Source: Paracoccus sp. TOH
Lineage (GTDB): Bacteria; Pseudomonadota; Alphaproteobacteria; Rhodobacterales; Rhodobacteraceae
Assembly: GCF_030388245.1 (NCBI RefSeq)
Contig: NZ_CP098361.1
Location: 619,001 to 683,000, forward strand
Length of the DNA stretch: 64,000 nucleotides
Direction of reading: 5' to 3'
The position numbers were made by a program, and so were the translations under genes. The notes beneath the pieces are model-generated. The model ran no database searches. It saw nothing but the letters and a program-made list of their open reading frames with translations, and had not been told where the DNA came from. Numbering within the stretch: the first letter of the stretch is position 1; each line of letters starts with the position of its first letter. This document shows, one piece after another, positions 9,973 to 18,180 of the stretch.

Positions 9973-10271
9973 TGGCCGGGTGCGTCCTCATCTGCACAGC
10001 ACTCGTCCACCAGGAAGCCCACCAACGCCTTCATCGCAGGATATTCGGCGTGGCAGTGCAGCGTGTTGCCGCTGCGCTCCTGTCGGATCAGACCGACATC
10101 GAGCAGCTTTTTTAGGTGATGCGACAGGGTCGATGCCGGAAGCCCAAGAGCGTCTTGCACCCGACCGACCGGAGCGCCGCTTTCACCGGCGCGCACCAGA
10201 GTCCGGTAGATGCGCAGACGTGTCGCGTTGCCGAGGGCGTCAAGTTGATGGGAAGCTGTTTCGATGTTCAT
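9969..10271 (-). CDS. arsR: ArsR-family arsenic-responsive repressor
   Basis: A 100-residue winged-helix repressor. The recognition helix region is LPASTLSHHLKKLLDVGLI, typical of ArsR/SmtB proteins. Instead of the E. coli-type CVC pair in that helix, it has a C-terminal DECCADED motif, which suggests As(III) sensing by distal cysteines. It lies 58 bp after arsH and overlaps the MFS gene by 4 bp. It is the second ArsR domain encoded in the operon, so it may control the distal genes separately. Confidence 0.9.
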   Translation of the reverse strand: MNIETASHQLDALGNATRLRIYRTLVRAGESGAPVGRVQDALGLPASTLSHHLKKLLDVGLIRQERSGNTLHCHAEYPAMKALVGFLVDECCADEDAPGQ

Positions 10272-10329
10272 GGAAGTAGATGCGCGCCAAATCTCGCGGG
10301 CGTCAACATCTATTTCCAGCGACGTCGAA

Positions 10330-11040
10330 TTAGATCGTCTTCAGGTTCACCCGTGCCGACAGTTCGGCATGGCTTTCCTTCCGTTCGGAATAGCGGTCGA
10401 CCAGATGATCGCGGATGTCGCGCGTCAGCAGGGTGAATTTCACCAACTCCTCCATCACGTCGACGATCCGGTCGTAATAAGGCGAGGGTTTCATCCGCCC
10501 ATCTTCCTCGAACTCATTCCACGCCTTGGCGACCGAGGATTGGTTCGGGATGGTCAGCAGGCGCATCCAGCGCCCGAGGATGCGCAGCTGATTGACCGTG
10601 TTGAAGCTCTGCGATCCGCCGGAGACCTGCATCACCGCCAGCGTCTTGCCCTGGGTCGGACGCACGGAACCGAGCGAGAGCGGAATCCAGTCGATCTGCG
10701 CCTTCATGATGCCGGTCATGGCCCCGTGACGTTCGGGGGATGACCAGACCATGCCTTCGCACCACTGCACCAGATCGCGTAGCTCGGCCACCTTGGGGTG
10801 GTCGGCCCCGACGCTGTCAGGCAGCGGCAGATCACGGGGATCGAAGAACCGCACCTCGGCCCCGAGGCGTTCGAGAATGCGCGCGGCCTCTTCGGCTGCA
10901 AGCCGCGAGAAGCTGCGCTCGCGCAGCGATCCGTAAAGCATCAGAATGCGCGGAGCATGGGTGCTGCGCGTCGCAGGGAACAGCGTGTCCGGGTCTGGCT
11001 GGCGCAGCAAGGTCTCATCAAGGTTCGGCGTTTCAGGCAA
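10330..11040 (-). CDS. arsH: ArsH organoarsenical oxidase (NADPH:FMN oxidoreductase)
   Basis: A 236-residue flavodoxin-like enzyme. ArsH oxidises trivalent methyl- and aryl-arsenicals to less toxic pentavalent forms using FMN and NADPH. The FMN phosphate-binding loop [12 protein letters not shown] (from about residue 38) and the later [18 protein letters not shown] segment are characteristic of ArsH. The length is normal. It overlaps the upstream arsC by 8 bp and is probably co-translated with it. Confidence 0.94.
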   Translation of the reverse strand: MPETPNLDETLLRQPDPDTLFPATRSTHAPRILMLYGSLRERSFSRLAAEEAARILERLGAEVRFFDPRDLPLPDSVGADHPKVAELRDLVQWCEGMVWSSPERHGAMTGIMKAQIDWIPLSLGSVRPTQGKTLAVMQVSGGSQSFNTVNQLRILGRWMRLLTIPNQSSVAKAWNEFEEDGRMKPSPYYDRIVDVMEELVKFTLLTRDIRDHLVDRYSERKESHAELSARVNLKTI

Positions 11041-11455
11041 TGCGTTGTCCCTCTTCGTTCAGGATCATGTCTCCGTCCTCCTTGAACAGCGGTCCGGGCG
11101 GCAGCCTGTCCAGAAGGTCGAGAACGGTTTCGGACGGGCGACACAGGCGCACCCCTTTGGGCGTGCAGACAATGGGCCGGTTCACCAGGATCGGGTGTTC
11201 GATCATCGCCTTCAGGAGCGTGTCATCAGAGACACCCGGTTCCAGAAGGCCGAGCGCCTCAGCGGGAGATTTCGTTTCTCGCAAGGCGCTACGCGGGGAC
11301 AGCCCCGCCGCCGCGAACAACGCTAGCAGCTGCGGGCGTGTCCAGCCTTCCTTCAGGTATTCGATGACGACCGGCTCTTCGCCGGTCGCTCGAAGAAAGG
11401 CCAGAACATTGCGGGAGGTCCCGCAATCCGGATTGTGGTGGATGACGATGCTCAT
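11033..11455 (-). CDS. arsC: ArsC arsenate reductase, glutaredoxin-coupled type
   Basis: A 140-residue cytosolic arsenate reductase of the plasmid R773 (Spx/ArsC) family. It reduces As(V) to As(III) using glutathione and glutaredoxin. The nucleophile is Cys11 in [11 protein letters not shown], and substrate-binding arginines are plausible at the usual places, including NRPIV and LCRPSE. It overlaps acr3 (ATGA) and arsH. It is the second arsenate reductase of the operon, the other being fused to ArsR and of the thioredoxin/LMW-phosphatase type. Confidence 0.95.
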   Translation of the reverse strand: MSIVIHHNPDCGTSRNVLAFLRATGEEPVVIEYLKEGWTRPQLLALFAAAGLSPRSALRETKSPAEALGLLEPGVSDDTLLKAMIEHPILVNRPIVCTPKGVRLCRPSETVLDLLDRLPPGPLFKEDGDMILNEEGQRIA

Positions 11456-12471
11456 GCCGCAGGCTCGGGAAAGCGTGCGCGGGTGCGATTGGCAAAAGCC
11501 ACGAGCGACAGCATCACCGGCACCTCGACCAGCACCCCCACCACCGTGGCCAGCGCCGCGCCGGAGTTCAGGCCAAAGAGCGAGATTGCTACCGCAACCG
11601 CCAGTTCGAAGAAGTTCGATGTTCCGATCAAGGCGCAGGGGGCGGCGATCCGGTGCGGCACTTTAAGGGCGAAGGCCGCGCCATAGGCCAGGGCGAAGAT
11701 GCCGTAGCTCTGGATGATGATCGGCACCGCGATCAGCAAGATCACCGTCGGCTTGGCAAGGATCGTTTCCCCCTGAAGTCCAAAGAGGATGGCGACGGTT
11801 GCGATCAGCCCGACCACGGACCAGGGCTTCATACGCGCCGAAAACGCATCAATCGCCGCCTTCGAGCCCAGCTTGCGGCGCGTGATCAGCCCGGCTCCGA
11901 GCGGCAGGACGACATAGAGCATCGTGGCCAGCACCAGCGTTTCCCACGGCACCGACAGCTCCGTCACGCCCAGAAGAAGGGCCACGATCGGTGCAAAGGC
12001 CACCACCATGACCAGATCGTTTACCGAGACCTGCACCAGCGTGTAGGTGGCGTCGCCCTTGGTCAGCTGCGACCAGACGAAGACCATCGCCGTGCAGGGC
12101 GCGGCCCCGAGCAGGATCAGCCCCGCAGTATACTGGGCAGCATCTTCGGGGGAGATCAGCGGCGCGAAGACATGGTCAAAGAACAACACAGCCAGAAACG
12201 CCATGGTGAACGGCTTAATCAGCCAGTTGACGGCCAGCGTCACCAAAAGCCCCTTGGGCTGGCGCGCGACACCGGCCACCGCGCCAAAATCCACCCCCAC
12301 CATCATCGGGTAGACCATGGCCCAGATCAGCACGGCCACGACAAGGTTCACGCTCGCGATCTCGGTCGCGGCAATGGCCTGCACAAGCCAGGGCGCGCCC
12401 TGACCGATCAGGACACCGGCAATCATCGCGAGCCCGACCCAGACGGTCAGGTAGCGTTCGAAAATACTCAT
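11452..12471 (-). CDS. acr3: ACR3 arsenite efflux permease
   Basis: A 339-residue, roughly ten-helix transporter of the ACR3 (BASS-like) family that exports As(III) across the inner membrane using the proton gradient. The conserved helix-4 cysteine segment is [13 protein letters not shown], and the second signature is VSVNDLVMV. It overlaps arsJ upstream and arsC downstream by 4 bp each. It removes the arsenite made by the two reductases. Confidence 0.95.
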   Translation of the reverse strand: MSIFERYLTVWVGLAMIAGVLIGQGAPWLVQAIAATEIASVNLVVAVLIWAMVYPMMVGVDFGAVAGVARQPKGLLVTLAVNWLIKPFTMAFLAVLFFDHVFAPLISPEDAAQYTAGLILLGAAPCTAMVFVWSQLTKGDATYTLVQVSVNDLVMVVAFAPIVALLLGVTELSVPWETLVLATMLYVVLPLGAGLITRRKLGSKAAIDAFSARMKPWSVVGLIATVAILFGLQGETILAKPTVILLIAVPIIIQSYGIFALAYGAAFALKVPHRIAAPCALIGTSNFFELAVAVAISLFGLNSGAALATVVGVLVEVPVMLSLVAFANRTRARFPEPAA

Positions 12472-13745
12472 GCAGTCACCTCGTTCGTCTGATCGGTCAG
12501 CCGCCCCGAGGTCAGGGCTGCCAGGACGACCATGACCGCCGCCGTGCCCATGACGAGGGTCAACCCGCCGATCTGGTAGGTGAGGCCGGACAGGAGCGTG
12601 CCGATCAGACGACCGCCCGCATTGGCCATGTAGTAAAAGCCTACATCCATCGTGACCCGTTCAGATTTCGAGAAGGCGAGGATCAGGTAGGAGTGGAGCG
12701 AGGAATTCACGGCAAACAGCGCGCCGAAAGCCAGCAGACCCAGGACCAGCGTCACCGTCAGCCAGGTCTGCGGCGCAGGCGAAAACGCAACGGCCACCGT
12801 CAACGCGGCTGGCACGACGAAGAGCGCAAGAGCCCAGCTCCGAGCCGCACGGATCAGCTCGCCCTCCGGGCGGCTCGCCGCGCGCAGGATCTTCGGTGCG
12901 CTGGCCTGCACCATCCCATAGAGGATGACCCAGACCGCCATGAAGGTGCCGATCATGAAGAAGGCAGCGCGGTTGCCATCCTCGGTGCCGTCCGAGAGCA
13001 CCGCATAGAAGTAGATCGGGATGCCCACGACGAACCAGACGTCGCGCGCCCCGAACAGGAACACCCGCGCCGCCGACAGCCAGTTGACGTTGGCCGATTT
13101 CGAGAAGACCTCGGAAAACTTGGTGCCCTTCCTGCCCTTGGGCAGGCCCGAAGGCATGAACAGCACGACCGCGACGAGGATCACCCCGAGGACGATGGCC
13201 ATGCCCAGCACGGCCCAGTCGAAGCCAAGCACCGCCAGCAGCGCCGCGCCAAGCAGGAAGCCCAGCCCCTTCACTGCGTTCTTCGAGCCGGTCAGTACCG
13301 CGACCCAGCGAAACAGTCCGCCATCGCCCGAAGGAGCCAGCAGTTTCACCGCCGATTTCGAGGACATCTTGGCGAGGTCCTTCGCCACGCCTGAAAGACC
13401 CTGGACGCACATGACGAAGGCGACCGAAGCCGCGATGCTCCAGCCCGGATCGAGCTGCGCAAGCGCAAGCAGCGCGACCACCTGCAACCCGAGTCCAGCA
13501 TAGAGCGTCGAGGTCAGCCCGAACCGCAGAGCGATCCAGCCTGCCGCGAGGTTGGTGATCATCCCTGCGACTTCGTAAAGAATGAACAGGTAGGCCAGCT
13601 GCACCGGGCTGAAGCCTAGCGTGTGGAAATGCAGCAGCACCAGCATCCTGAGCGCGCCATCGGTCAGCATGAAGGCCCAATAGGCGGCCGTGACGGCGAT
13701 ATAGGCAGACAGCCCTTCGGGACGGGCCGGGGCGGGATGGCTCAC
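12468..13745 (-). CDS. arsJ: ArsJ organoarsenical MFS exporter
   Basis: A 425-residue MFS protein from a GTG start that overlaps the GAPDH stop (GTGA); an in-frame start further upstream would lie inside the GAPDH gene. ArsJ exports 1-arseno-3-phosphoglycerate, the unstable product of the adjacent arsenic-linked GAPDH, which falls apart outside the cell and so removes As(V). About twelve hydrophobic segments are visible, with a basic loop [13 protein letters not shown] in the middle. The pairing with GAPDH is the established signature of this As(V) pathway. Confidence 0.93.
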   Translation of the reverse strand: MSHPAPARPEGLSAYIAVTAAYWAFMLTDGALRMLVLLHFHTLGFSPVQLAYLFILYEVAGMITNLAAGWIALRFGLTSTLYAGLGLQVVALLALAQLDPGWSIAASVAFVMCVQGLSGVAKDLAKMSSKSAVKLLAPSGDGGLFRWVAVLTGSKNAVKGLGFLLGAALLAVLGFDWAVLGMAIVLGVILVAVVLFMPSGLPKGRKGTKFSEVFSKSANVNWLSAARVFLFGARDVWFVVGIPIYFYAVLSDGTEDGNRAAFFMIGTFMAVWVILYGMVQASAPKILRAASRPEGELIRAARSWALALFVVPAALTVAVAFSPAPQTWLTVTLVLGLLAFGALFAVNSSLHSYLILAFSKSERVTMDVGFYYMANAGGRLIGTLLSGLTYQIGGLTLVMGTAAVMVVLAALTSGRLTDQTNEVTA

Positions 13746-14740
13746 AGTGAGTCCCCGACCATCAGCGCGACGTCGACCAGCCGGTTGGCATAGCCCCATT
13801 CGTTGTCGTACCAGGCGTAGATCTTCAGCTGCGTGCCATTGATCACCATCGTCGATGGCGCGTCTATAATCGAGGAGCGCGGATCATTGGTGTAATCGGT
13901 CGAGACAAGCGGACGCGTCTCGTAGCCGAGGATGCCTTTCAGCGGGCCATTGGCCGCAGCCTCGAAGGCGGCGTTGACCTCTTCCGCCGTGACAGCACGC
14001 TCCAGCTCGAAGACGCAGTCGGTCAGCGAGGCATTGAGCAGCGGCACGCGCACCGCATGGCCGTTCAGACGACCCTTCAATTCCGGATAGATCAAGGTGA
14101 TCGCGGTGGCCGAGCCGGTCGTCGTCGGGATCAGCGAATTCAGCGCAGACCGCGCCCGACGCAGGTCCTTTGCCGGGCGGTCGACGATGGTCTGGGTGTT
14201 GGTCACGTCATGGATCGTGGTGATCGAGCCATGCTTGATGCCGAAAGTCTCGTGAACCACCTTCACCACCGGCGCGAGGCAGTTGGTCGTGCAGGAAGCC
14301 GCGGTGACGATCCGGTGCTCGGCAGGATCATATGTCTCGTTGTTGACGCCGTAGACGATGTTGGCCGCATTGCCGTCCTTCACCGGGGCGGAGACCACGA
14401 CCTTCTTCACGCCCGCCTCGAAATAGGGGGCGATCTTGGCCTCGGTCTTGAAGACGCCGGTGCAGTCGATCACCACATCGACACCGTCCAGCGGCAGATC
14501 GGCAATCGCGCGTGCGCCGATGAACGGCAGGCGTGTGCCATTGATCGTGACGCTTTCGGCGTCATGCGAGAACGCGGCATCCCAGCGTCCGTGGACCGTA
14601 TCGAACTCCAGAAGATGCGCGTGTATCTCCGGATCACCCACAGCGTCGTTGATCCAGGCGATCTTGGCGCCGCTATCGAGGAGAGGCTTGAGGGCGAGCT
14701 TGCCCATGCGACCGAGGCCATTCAGTGCGTAGGTGGTCAT
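13742..14740 (-). CDS. Arsenic-operon glyceraldehyde-3-phosphate dehydrogenase
   Basis: A 332-residue GAPDH. The N-terminal NAD-binding motif is NGLGRMG and the catalytic cysteine lies in [11 protein letters not shown] at about residues 146-156. In ars operons this enzyme uses arsenate in place of phosphate to make 1-arseno-3-phosphoglycerate, the ArsJ substrate. It overlaps the ArsR-ArsC fusion upstream and arsJ downstream, both by 4 bp. Its position, not any single residue, separates it from glycolytic GAPDH. Confidence 0.93.
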   Translation of the reverse strand: MTTYALNGLGRMGKLALKPLLDSGAKIAWINDAVGDPEIHAHLLEFDTVHGRWDAAFSHDAESVTINGTRLPFIGARAIADLPLDGVDVVIDCTGVFKTEAKIAPYFEAGVKKVVVSAPVKDGNAANIVYGVNNETYDPAEHRIVTAASCTTNCLAPVVKVVHETFGIKHGSITTIHDVTNTQTIVDRPAKDLRRARSALNSLIPTTTGSATAITLIYPELKGRLNGHAVRVPLLNASLTDCVFELERAVTAEEVNAAFEAAANGPLKGILGYETRPLVSTDYTNDPRSSIIDAPSTMVINGTQLKIYAWYDNEWGYANRLVDVALMVGDSL

Positions 14741-15570
14741 GCCAGTGTCTCGGGGCTGGCGCGGCCGATGTCGTCCACGGCTTTTTGCAATGCAATGCGG
14801 TCCAGGGTCTCGATCGGTAGGGCGACAAAGGCTTCGATCCGGTGCTTGAGCGCCCCGTAAGCCTGTTGGAAGGCCAGCGCTTTTTCAGCATTGGTTCCTT
14901 CGACTTTGACCGGGTCCGGCATACCCCAATGGCCACTTACTGGCTGCCCCTCCCAAGCGGGGCATTCCTCGTTTGCCGCCTGATCGCAAACCGTGAAGAC
15001 GAAGTCGAACTGCGGCGCATCGGGGCGAGCAAACTCGGACACGTCCTTCGAGCGCAGTACGGAAACGTCATGCCCCTTGTCCTGCAAGACCTGCACCGCG
15101 AAGGGATTGAGTTGGGTCCCCGGTCGAGTTCCTGCGGAATACGCAATGAACCTGTCGCCAGCGGCACTGCGCAGGAGTGACTCGGCGAAGATGGACCGCG
15201 CGGAGTTGCCCACGCAGATGAAGAGGACGTTGTATTTGCGGCCAGACATGGGGGTGGTTCCTGTGCTGAAAGGCATGCAGATATCGGGACGGCCACGGCA
15301 GCAATCGCTGAACAGGTATCCGAACAGCCGTTGCACCGTGGTCATGTTGATCGCGTAGAGAAGCGACGTGCCTGCCCGTTGTTGTTCCACCAGCTGGTCC
15401 CGCGTCAGTGCGGACAGATAGGTGGACATCGTGCTCGCCTTGACGCCAAGCGTGGAGGCGATCTCCCCGGCCGGAACACGGTCAGGGTATCGGCGCATCA
15501 GCAGCCGGAAGATCGCCAACCGCTGCGGATGGCCGAGGGTGGACAGTTGGTCGGGAATCTCTTTTTCCAT
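14737..15570 (-). CDS. ArsR repressor fused to thioredoxin-type ArsC arsenate reductase
   Basis: A 277-residue two-domain protein and first gene of the ars operon. Residues 1-100 are an ArsR-type winged helix ([20 protein letters not shown]) with cysteines in [12 protein letters not shown], likely As(III) ligands. Residues about 110-250 are a low-molecular-weight phosphatase fold with the CX5R loop [14 protein letters not shown], as in thioredoxin-coupled ArsC. A C-terminal tail of about 25 residues follows. The fusion couples sensing to reduction in one chain. An inverted repeat directly upstream probably serves as operator. Confidence 0.92.
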   Translation of the reverse strand: MEKEIPDQLSTLGHPQRLAIFRLLMRRYPDRVPAGEIASTLGVKASTMSTYLSALTRDQLVEQQRAGTSLLYAINMTTVQRLFGYLFSDCCRGRPDICMPFSTGTTPMSGRKYNVLFICVGNSARSIFAESLLRSAAGDRFIAYSAGTRPGTQLNPFAVQVLQDKGHDVSVLRSKDVSEFARPDAPQFDFVFTVCDQAANEECPAWEGQPVSGHWGMPDPVKVEGTNAEKALAFQQAYGALKHRIEAFVALPIETLDRIALQKAVDDIGRASPETLA

Positions 15571-15572
15571 AT

Positions 15573-15588
15573 TTCATGTATTATTGAA
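15573..15588 (-). promoter_or_regulatory. arsO: Putative ArsR operator upstream of the ars operon
   Basis: The interrupted inverted repeat TTCA-N8-TGAA lies 2 bp upstream of the ArsR-ArsC start codon, inside an AT-rich stretch that contrasts with the GC-rich surroundings. The position fits repressor binding over the promoter. No box was tested by alignment. Confidence 0.5.
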
Positions 15589-15744
15589 TTATTGATTGCC
15601 TGCCAAGTGAAGGTTTTGTAACGGCCTGCTTCCGTCGAGGCAGCGCTCTGTTTGTCGCCTCTACTTCAGGCTATGCGCATTGTGCCGTGCCCCTCGATGA
15701 CCAAAGGTGATAACGGCAGGCGGTATTTCGAGATCGGAACGGTT

Positions 15745-16215
15745 GTGGCGAAGGAAATTGAACGCAAGTTTCTGCTCAGCACGGATACTTGGCGCGAGCT
15801 CGCCACGCATAAGGTTGAGATCCGTGACGGCCTCTTGGCATTCCGTGATGGACGGAAGATCCGGGTGCGCTTCTGCGACGACAAGGCAACTCTCAGCGTC
15901 AAAGGGCCCAAGAAGGGTCTGACCCGCGACGAATTCGAATACGAAATTCCTGCCAGAGATGGCCTTGCCCTCTTGGAAGACCATTGCGACGGGACAATTC
16001 TGAAGAAGACTCGGTACTTCATCCCCCATGGTGGGTATGTCTGGACAGTCGACGAGTTTCAGGGCGTTCACACAGGCCTCGTGCTGGCCGAGATTGAACT
16101 GCCGAGCGAGGATGCTGAATTCGAGAAGCCGACATGGTTGGGGCGCGAAGTGTCGGGAAAGAGCCAGTATAGGCAGTCGTCGCTGTTCAAGAAACACCGG
16201 CAGGCGACCAAGTAA
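15745..16215 (+). CDS. CYTH-domain protein (triphosphate tunnel metalloenzyme family)
   Basis: About 156 residues from the GTG at 15745, chosen because CYTH proteins normally begin close to their EIERKFL motif; an open frame extends upstream to 15652 with an ATG at 15697. The ExExK signature EIERK opens the fold, and alternating charged strands follow (KIRVRF, SVKGP, FEYEI, AEIEL). Bacterial members hydrolyse tripolyphosphate or act as adenylate cyclases; the substrate here is unknown. It diverges from the ars operon and shares its upstream region. Confidence 0.8.
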   Translation: MAKEIERKFLLSTDTWRELATHKVEIRDGLLAFRDGRKIRVRFCDDKATLSVKGPKKGLTRDEFEYEIPARDGLALLEDHCDGTILKKTRYFIPHGGYVWTVDEFQGVHTGLVLAEIELPSEDAEFEKPTWLGREVSGKSQYRQSSLFKKHRQATK

Positions 16216-16269
16216 CCGCATTCACGCGAAAATCGGCGGGAAGCCGCAAGGTCTCTCGGATGCAGCCTA

Positions 16270-17101
16270 GGGTCAGGATGCATTGATTTCTGTTGCGCTG
16301 CGTGATTCACGCCTCCGAAAACGGAGCGGTGACATGAGCGATCTCTTCTGGCTGACCGACGCGCAGATGGCGCGCCTGGCTCCCTTCTTTCCCAAGTCGC
16401 ACGGGAAGCCCCGGGTTGATGACAGACGGGTGCTGAGCGGGATTATTTTCATCAATCGCAATGGCTTGCGTTGGCGCGATGCGCCCGCCGCGTATGGCCC
16501 ACATAAGACGCTCTACAGCCGGTAAAAGCGTTGGAGCGAAAAGGGCATCTTCGCGCGGATGATGGCCGGGCTGGCGGCGGAACACGGCGAGAAAACGACC
16601 GTGATGATCGACGCAACATACCTCAAGGCCCATCGAACGGCGACCAGCATGGCCGCCAAAAAGGGGGGCGTGGTCGCCTGATCGGTCGAACCAAAGGCGG
16701 TATGAACACCAAGCTGCACGCCATCTGCGACAGTCAGGGGCGACCGATCGACCTGTTCGTCACCGCTGGACAGGTCAGCGATTATATCGGCGCTCGGGCC
16801 CTGCTGAGTGGCCTGCCAAACGTCAAATGGGTACTCGGAGATCGTGGCTATGACGCTGACTGGTTCAGAGAAGCGTTGCAGGACAAGGGGATACGTGCCT
16901 GCATCCCAGGCCGGAAGAAACGCAAGACGGCGATCAAATACGATAAGCGGAGATACAAGCGGCGTAACCGCATCGAGATCATGTTCGGCAGGCTCAAGGA
17001 CTGGAGGCGCGTCGCGACCCGCTATGACCGATGTCCCAAGGTCTTCCTCTCAGCCATCACCCTCGCGGCTCTCGTCATCTATTGGTTATGAATCCTGACC
17101 C
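16270..17101 (+). mobile_element. IS5-family (IS427-like) element, decayed
   Basis: An 832-bp element with terminal inverted repeats based on GGGTCAGGAT, flanked by TA on both sides (16268-16269 and 17102-17103), as expected for IS427-type target duplication. It contains a two-frame transposase with an extra stop. It sits at the left edge of the Tn3 transposon, whose left terminal repeat is missing. Confidence 0.85.
16334..17091 (+). pseudogene. IS5-family transposase, two frames with a premature stop
   Basis: Frame A starts at the ATG at 16334 (MSDLFWLTDAQMARLAPFFP) and stops at a TAA at 16523 where relatives have a Trp codon. Reading through, frame A continues to about 16680. Frame B carries the DDE core (KLHAICDSQGRP, LGDRGYDADWF, RRNRIEIMFGRLKDWRRV) and ends at 17091. 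Elements of this group make their transposase by frameshifting at an A-rich site; AAAAAGGGGGG near 16660 is the likely slip site. The in-frame TAA makes this copy probably inactive. Confidence 0.82.
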
Positions 17102-17116
17102 TAAATTCATTTTCCA

Positions 17117-17428
17117 TTAACGCTTAGACATCAGCTGCAGTGTCGGACCAACAGGAAACATATCCTCGCCGTAGTGGTGCAGCTTGACGTGATGGCGGCG
17201 GCAAAGCCACCTGACGTTCAAGGGTTCATCGTACCGGTCGTGATGAGCATCAACCTTCGCAGTGCCGCATACCTCGCAGACTTGCTTTTCTAGTTCGCCC
17301 GAAGAAAGCGCTCGCTGAACCGCAAGATGAGCCAGATACTTCGGCAGGTTGGTGCGGCGCCAGTTCGTCTGGCGGGTCTCGCTTTTCAGCGACGGCGGCC
17401 GTGGAGGCTTTGGGTCATCTGTCATCAC
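17117..17428 (-). CDS. HNH-like zinc-binding protein, passenger of the Tn3 transposon
   Basis: A 103-residue protein with a CEVCG zinc knuckle, then VDAHHDRY, PLNVRWLCRRHH and KLHH, a Cys/His pattern like HNH endonuclease or phage HNH-type proteins. The N-terminal 45 residues are basic and proline-rich. Its ATG overlaps the resolvase stop by 4 bp, so the two are probably co-translated. Its role in the transposon is unknown; nuclease activity is an inference from the motif. Confidence 0.7.
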   Translation of the reverse strand: MMTDDPKPPRPPSLKSETRQTNWRRTNLPKYLAHLAVQRALSSGELEKQVCEVCGTAKVDAHHDRYDEPLNVRWLCRRHHVKLHHYGEDMFPVGPTLQLMSKR

Positions 17429-18003
17429 GCCGCCGCCTGCCGGCCCAAGGTGCGATACACGGTCGGCCGCGAGATCGAGAACACCTCTGCCAGGTCGCTG
17501 ATGGAATACTCGCCAGTGTCATACATGCGCCGCAGCTCCTTGTGCTGGCGCTCTGATAGCTTCGGCTTCTTGCCGCGCAGCTTGCCCTTGGCGCGAGCCA
17601 CGGCCATGCCCTCGCGGGTCCGCATGCGGATCAGGTCCGCCTCGAATTCGGCAAAGGTCGCCAAGATGTTGAAGAACAGCTTGCCCATCGGGTCGGTCGG
17701 ATCATGGATTGAGGTGCCAAGCTGAAGCTTGATGCCGCGTGCGGCCAGCTTGTCGGCAATGTCGCGGGCGTCAGGAACGGACCGTGCCAGGCGATCAAGC
17801 TTCGGCACGACCAAGGTGTCACCCTCTCGTAAGGCTGCAAGCGCCTGATCGAGACCAGGGTGGGCACGGTTCGTGCCGGTAAAGCCGTGGTCGGTGTAGA
17901 TGCGATCGGAGGCAACCCCGAAGCTGGCAAGGATACCCTTCTGCGTAGCGAGATCCTGTTTGTCGGTGGAACAACGGGCGTAGCCGATCAAAATCTGTGT
18001 CAT
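17425..18003 (-). CDS. tnpR: Serine recombinase, Tn3-type resolvase
   Basis: 192 residues from the ATG at 18003; longer upstream frames are rejected because the family begins at the GYAR motif. The catalytic domain has YARCSTDKQDL (nucleophile Ser12), KLDRLARS and the EFEADLIRMRTREG helix, followed by a C-terminal helix-turn-helix (YSISDLAEVFSISRPTVYRTL). It resolves cointegrates at the res site in the gap before tnpA. It is divergent from tnpA and coupled to the HNH gene. Confidence 0.94.
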   Translation of the reverse strand: MTQILIGYARCSTDKQDLATQKGILASFGVASDRIYTDHGFTGTNRAHPGLDQALAALREGDTLVVPKLDRLARSVPDARDIADKLAARGIKLQLGTSIHDPTDPMGKLFFNILATFAEFEADLIRMRTREGMAVARAKGKLRGKKPKLSERQHKELRRMYDTGEYSISDLAEVFSISRPTVYRTLGRQAAA

Positions 18004-18180
18004 GTCCTGATCTGTAACAGTAGCCGCCCCTTCATTGCAAAAAATATCGGACCATTCATCTGAGATTTCGTCCTGCCAGCATTTGCTGGCCTTCAACGGA
18101 CCTGTTCTGGGGCAAGCTGGCCGTCCTCTCAACGATCCCCTTACGGACGGTCGTCCATCACGATTTCCTGAAAGATCGCC
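18004..18180. promoter_or_regulatory. Intergenic res/promoter region of the Tn3 transposon
   Basis: A 177-bp gap between divergent tnpR and tnpA, the standard place for the recombination site and both promoters in Tn3-family elements. Subsites were not resolved by eye. Confidence 0.55.
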
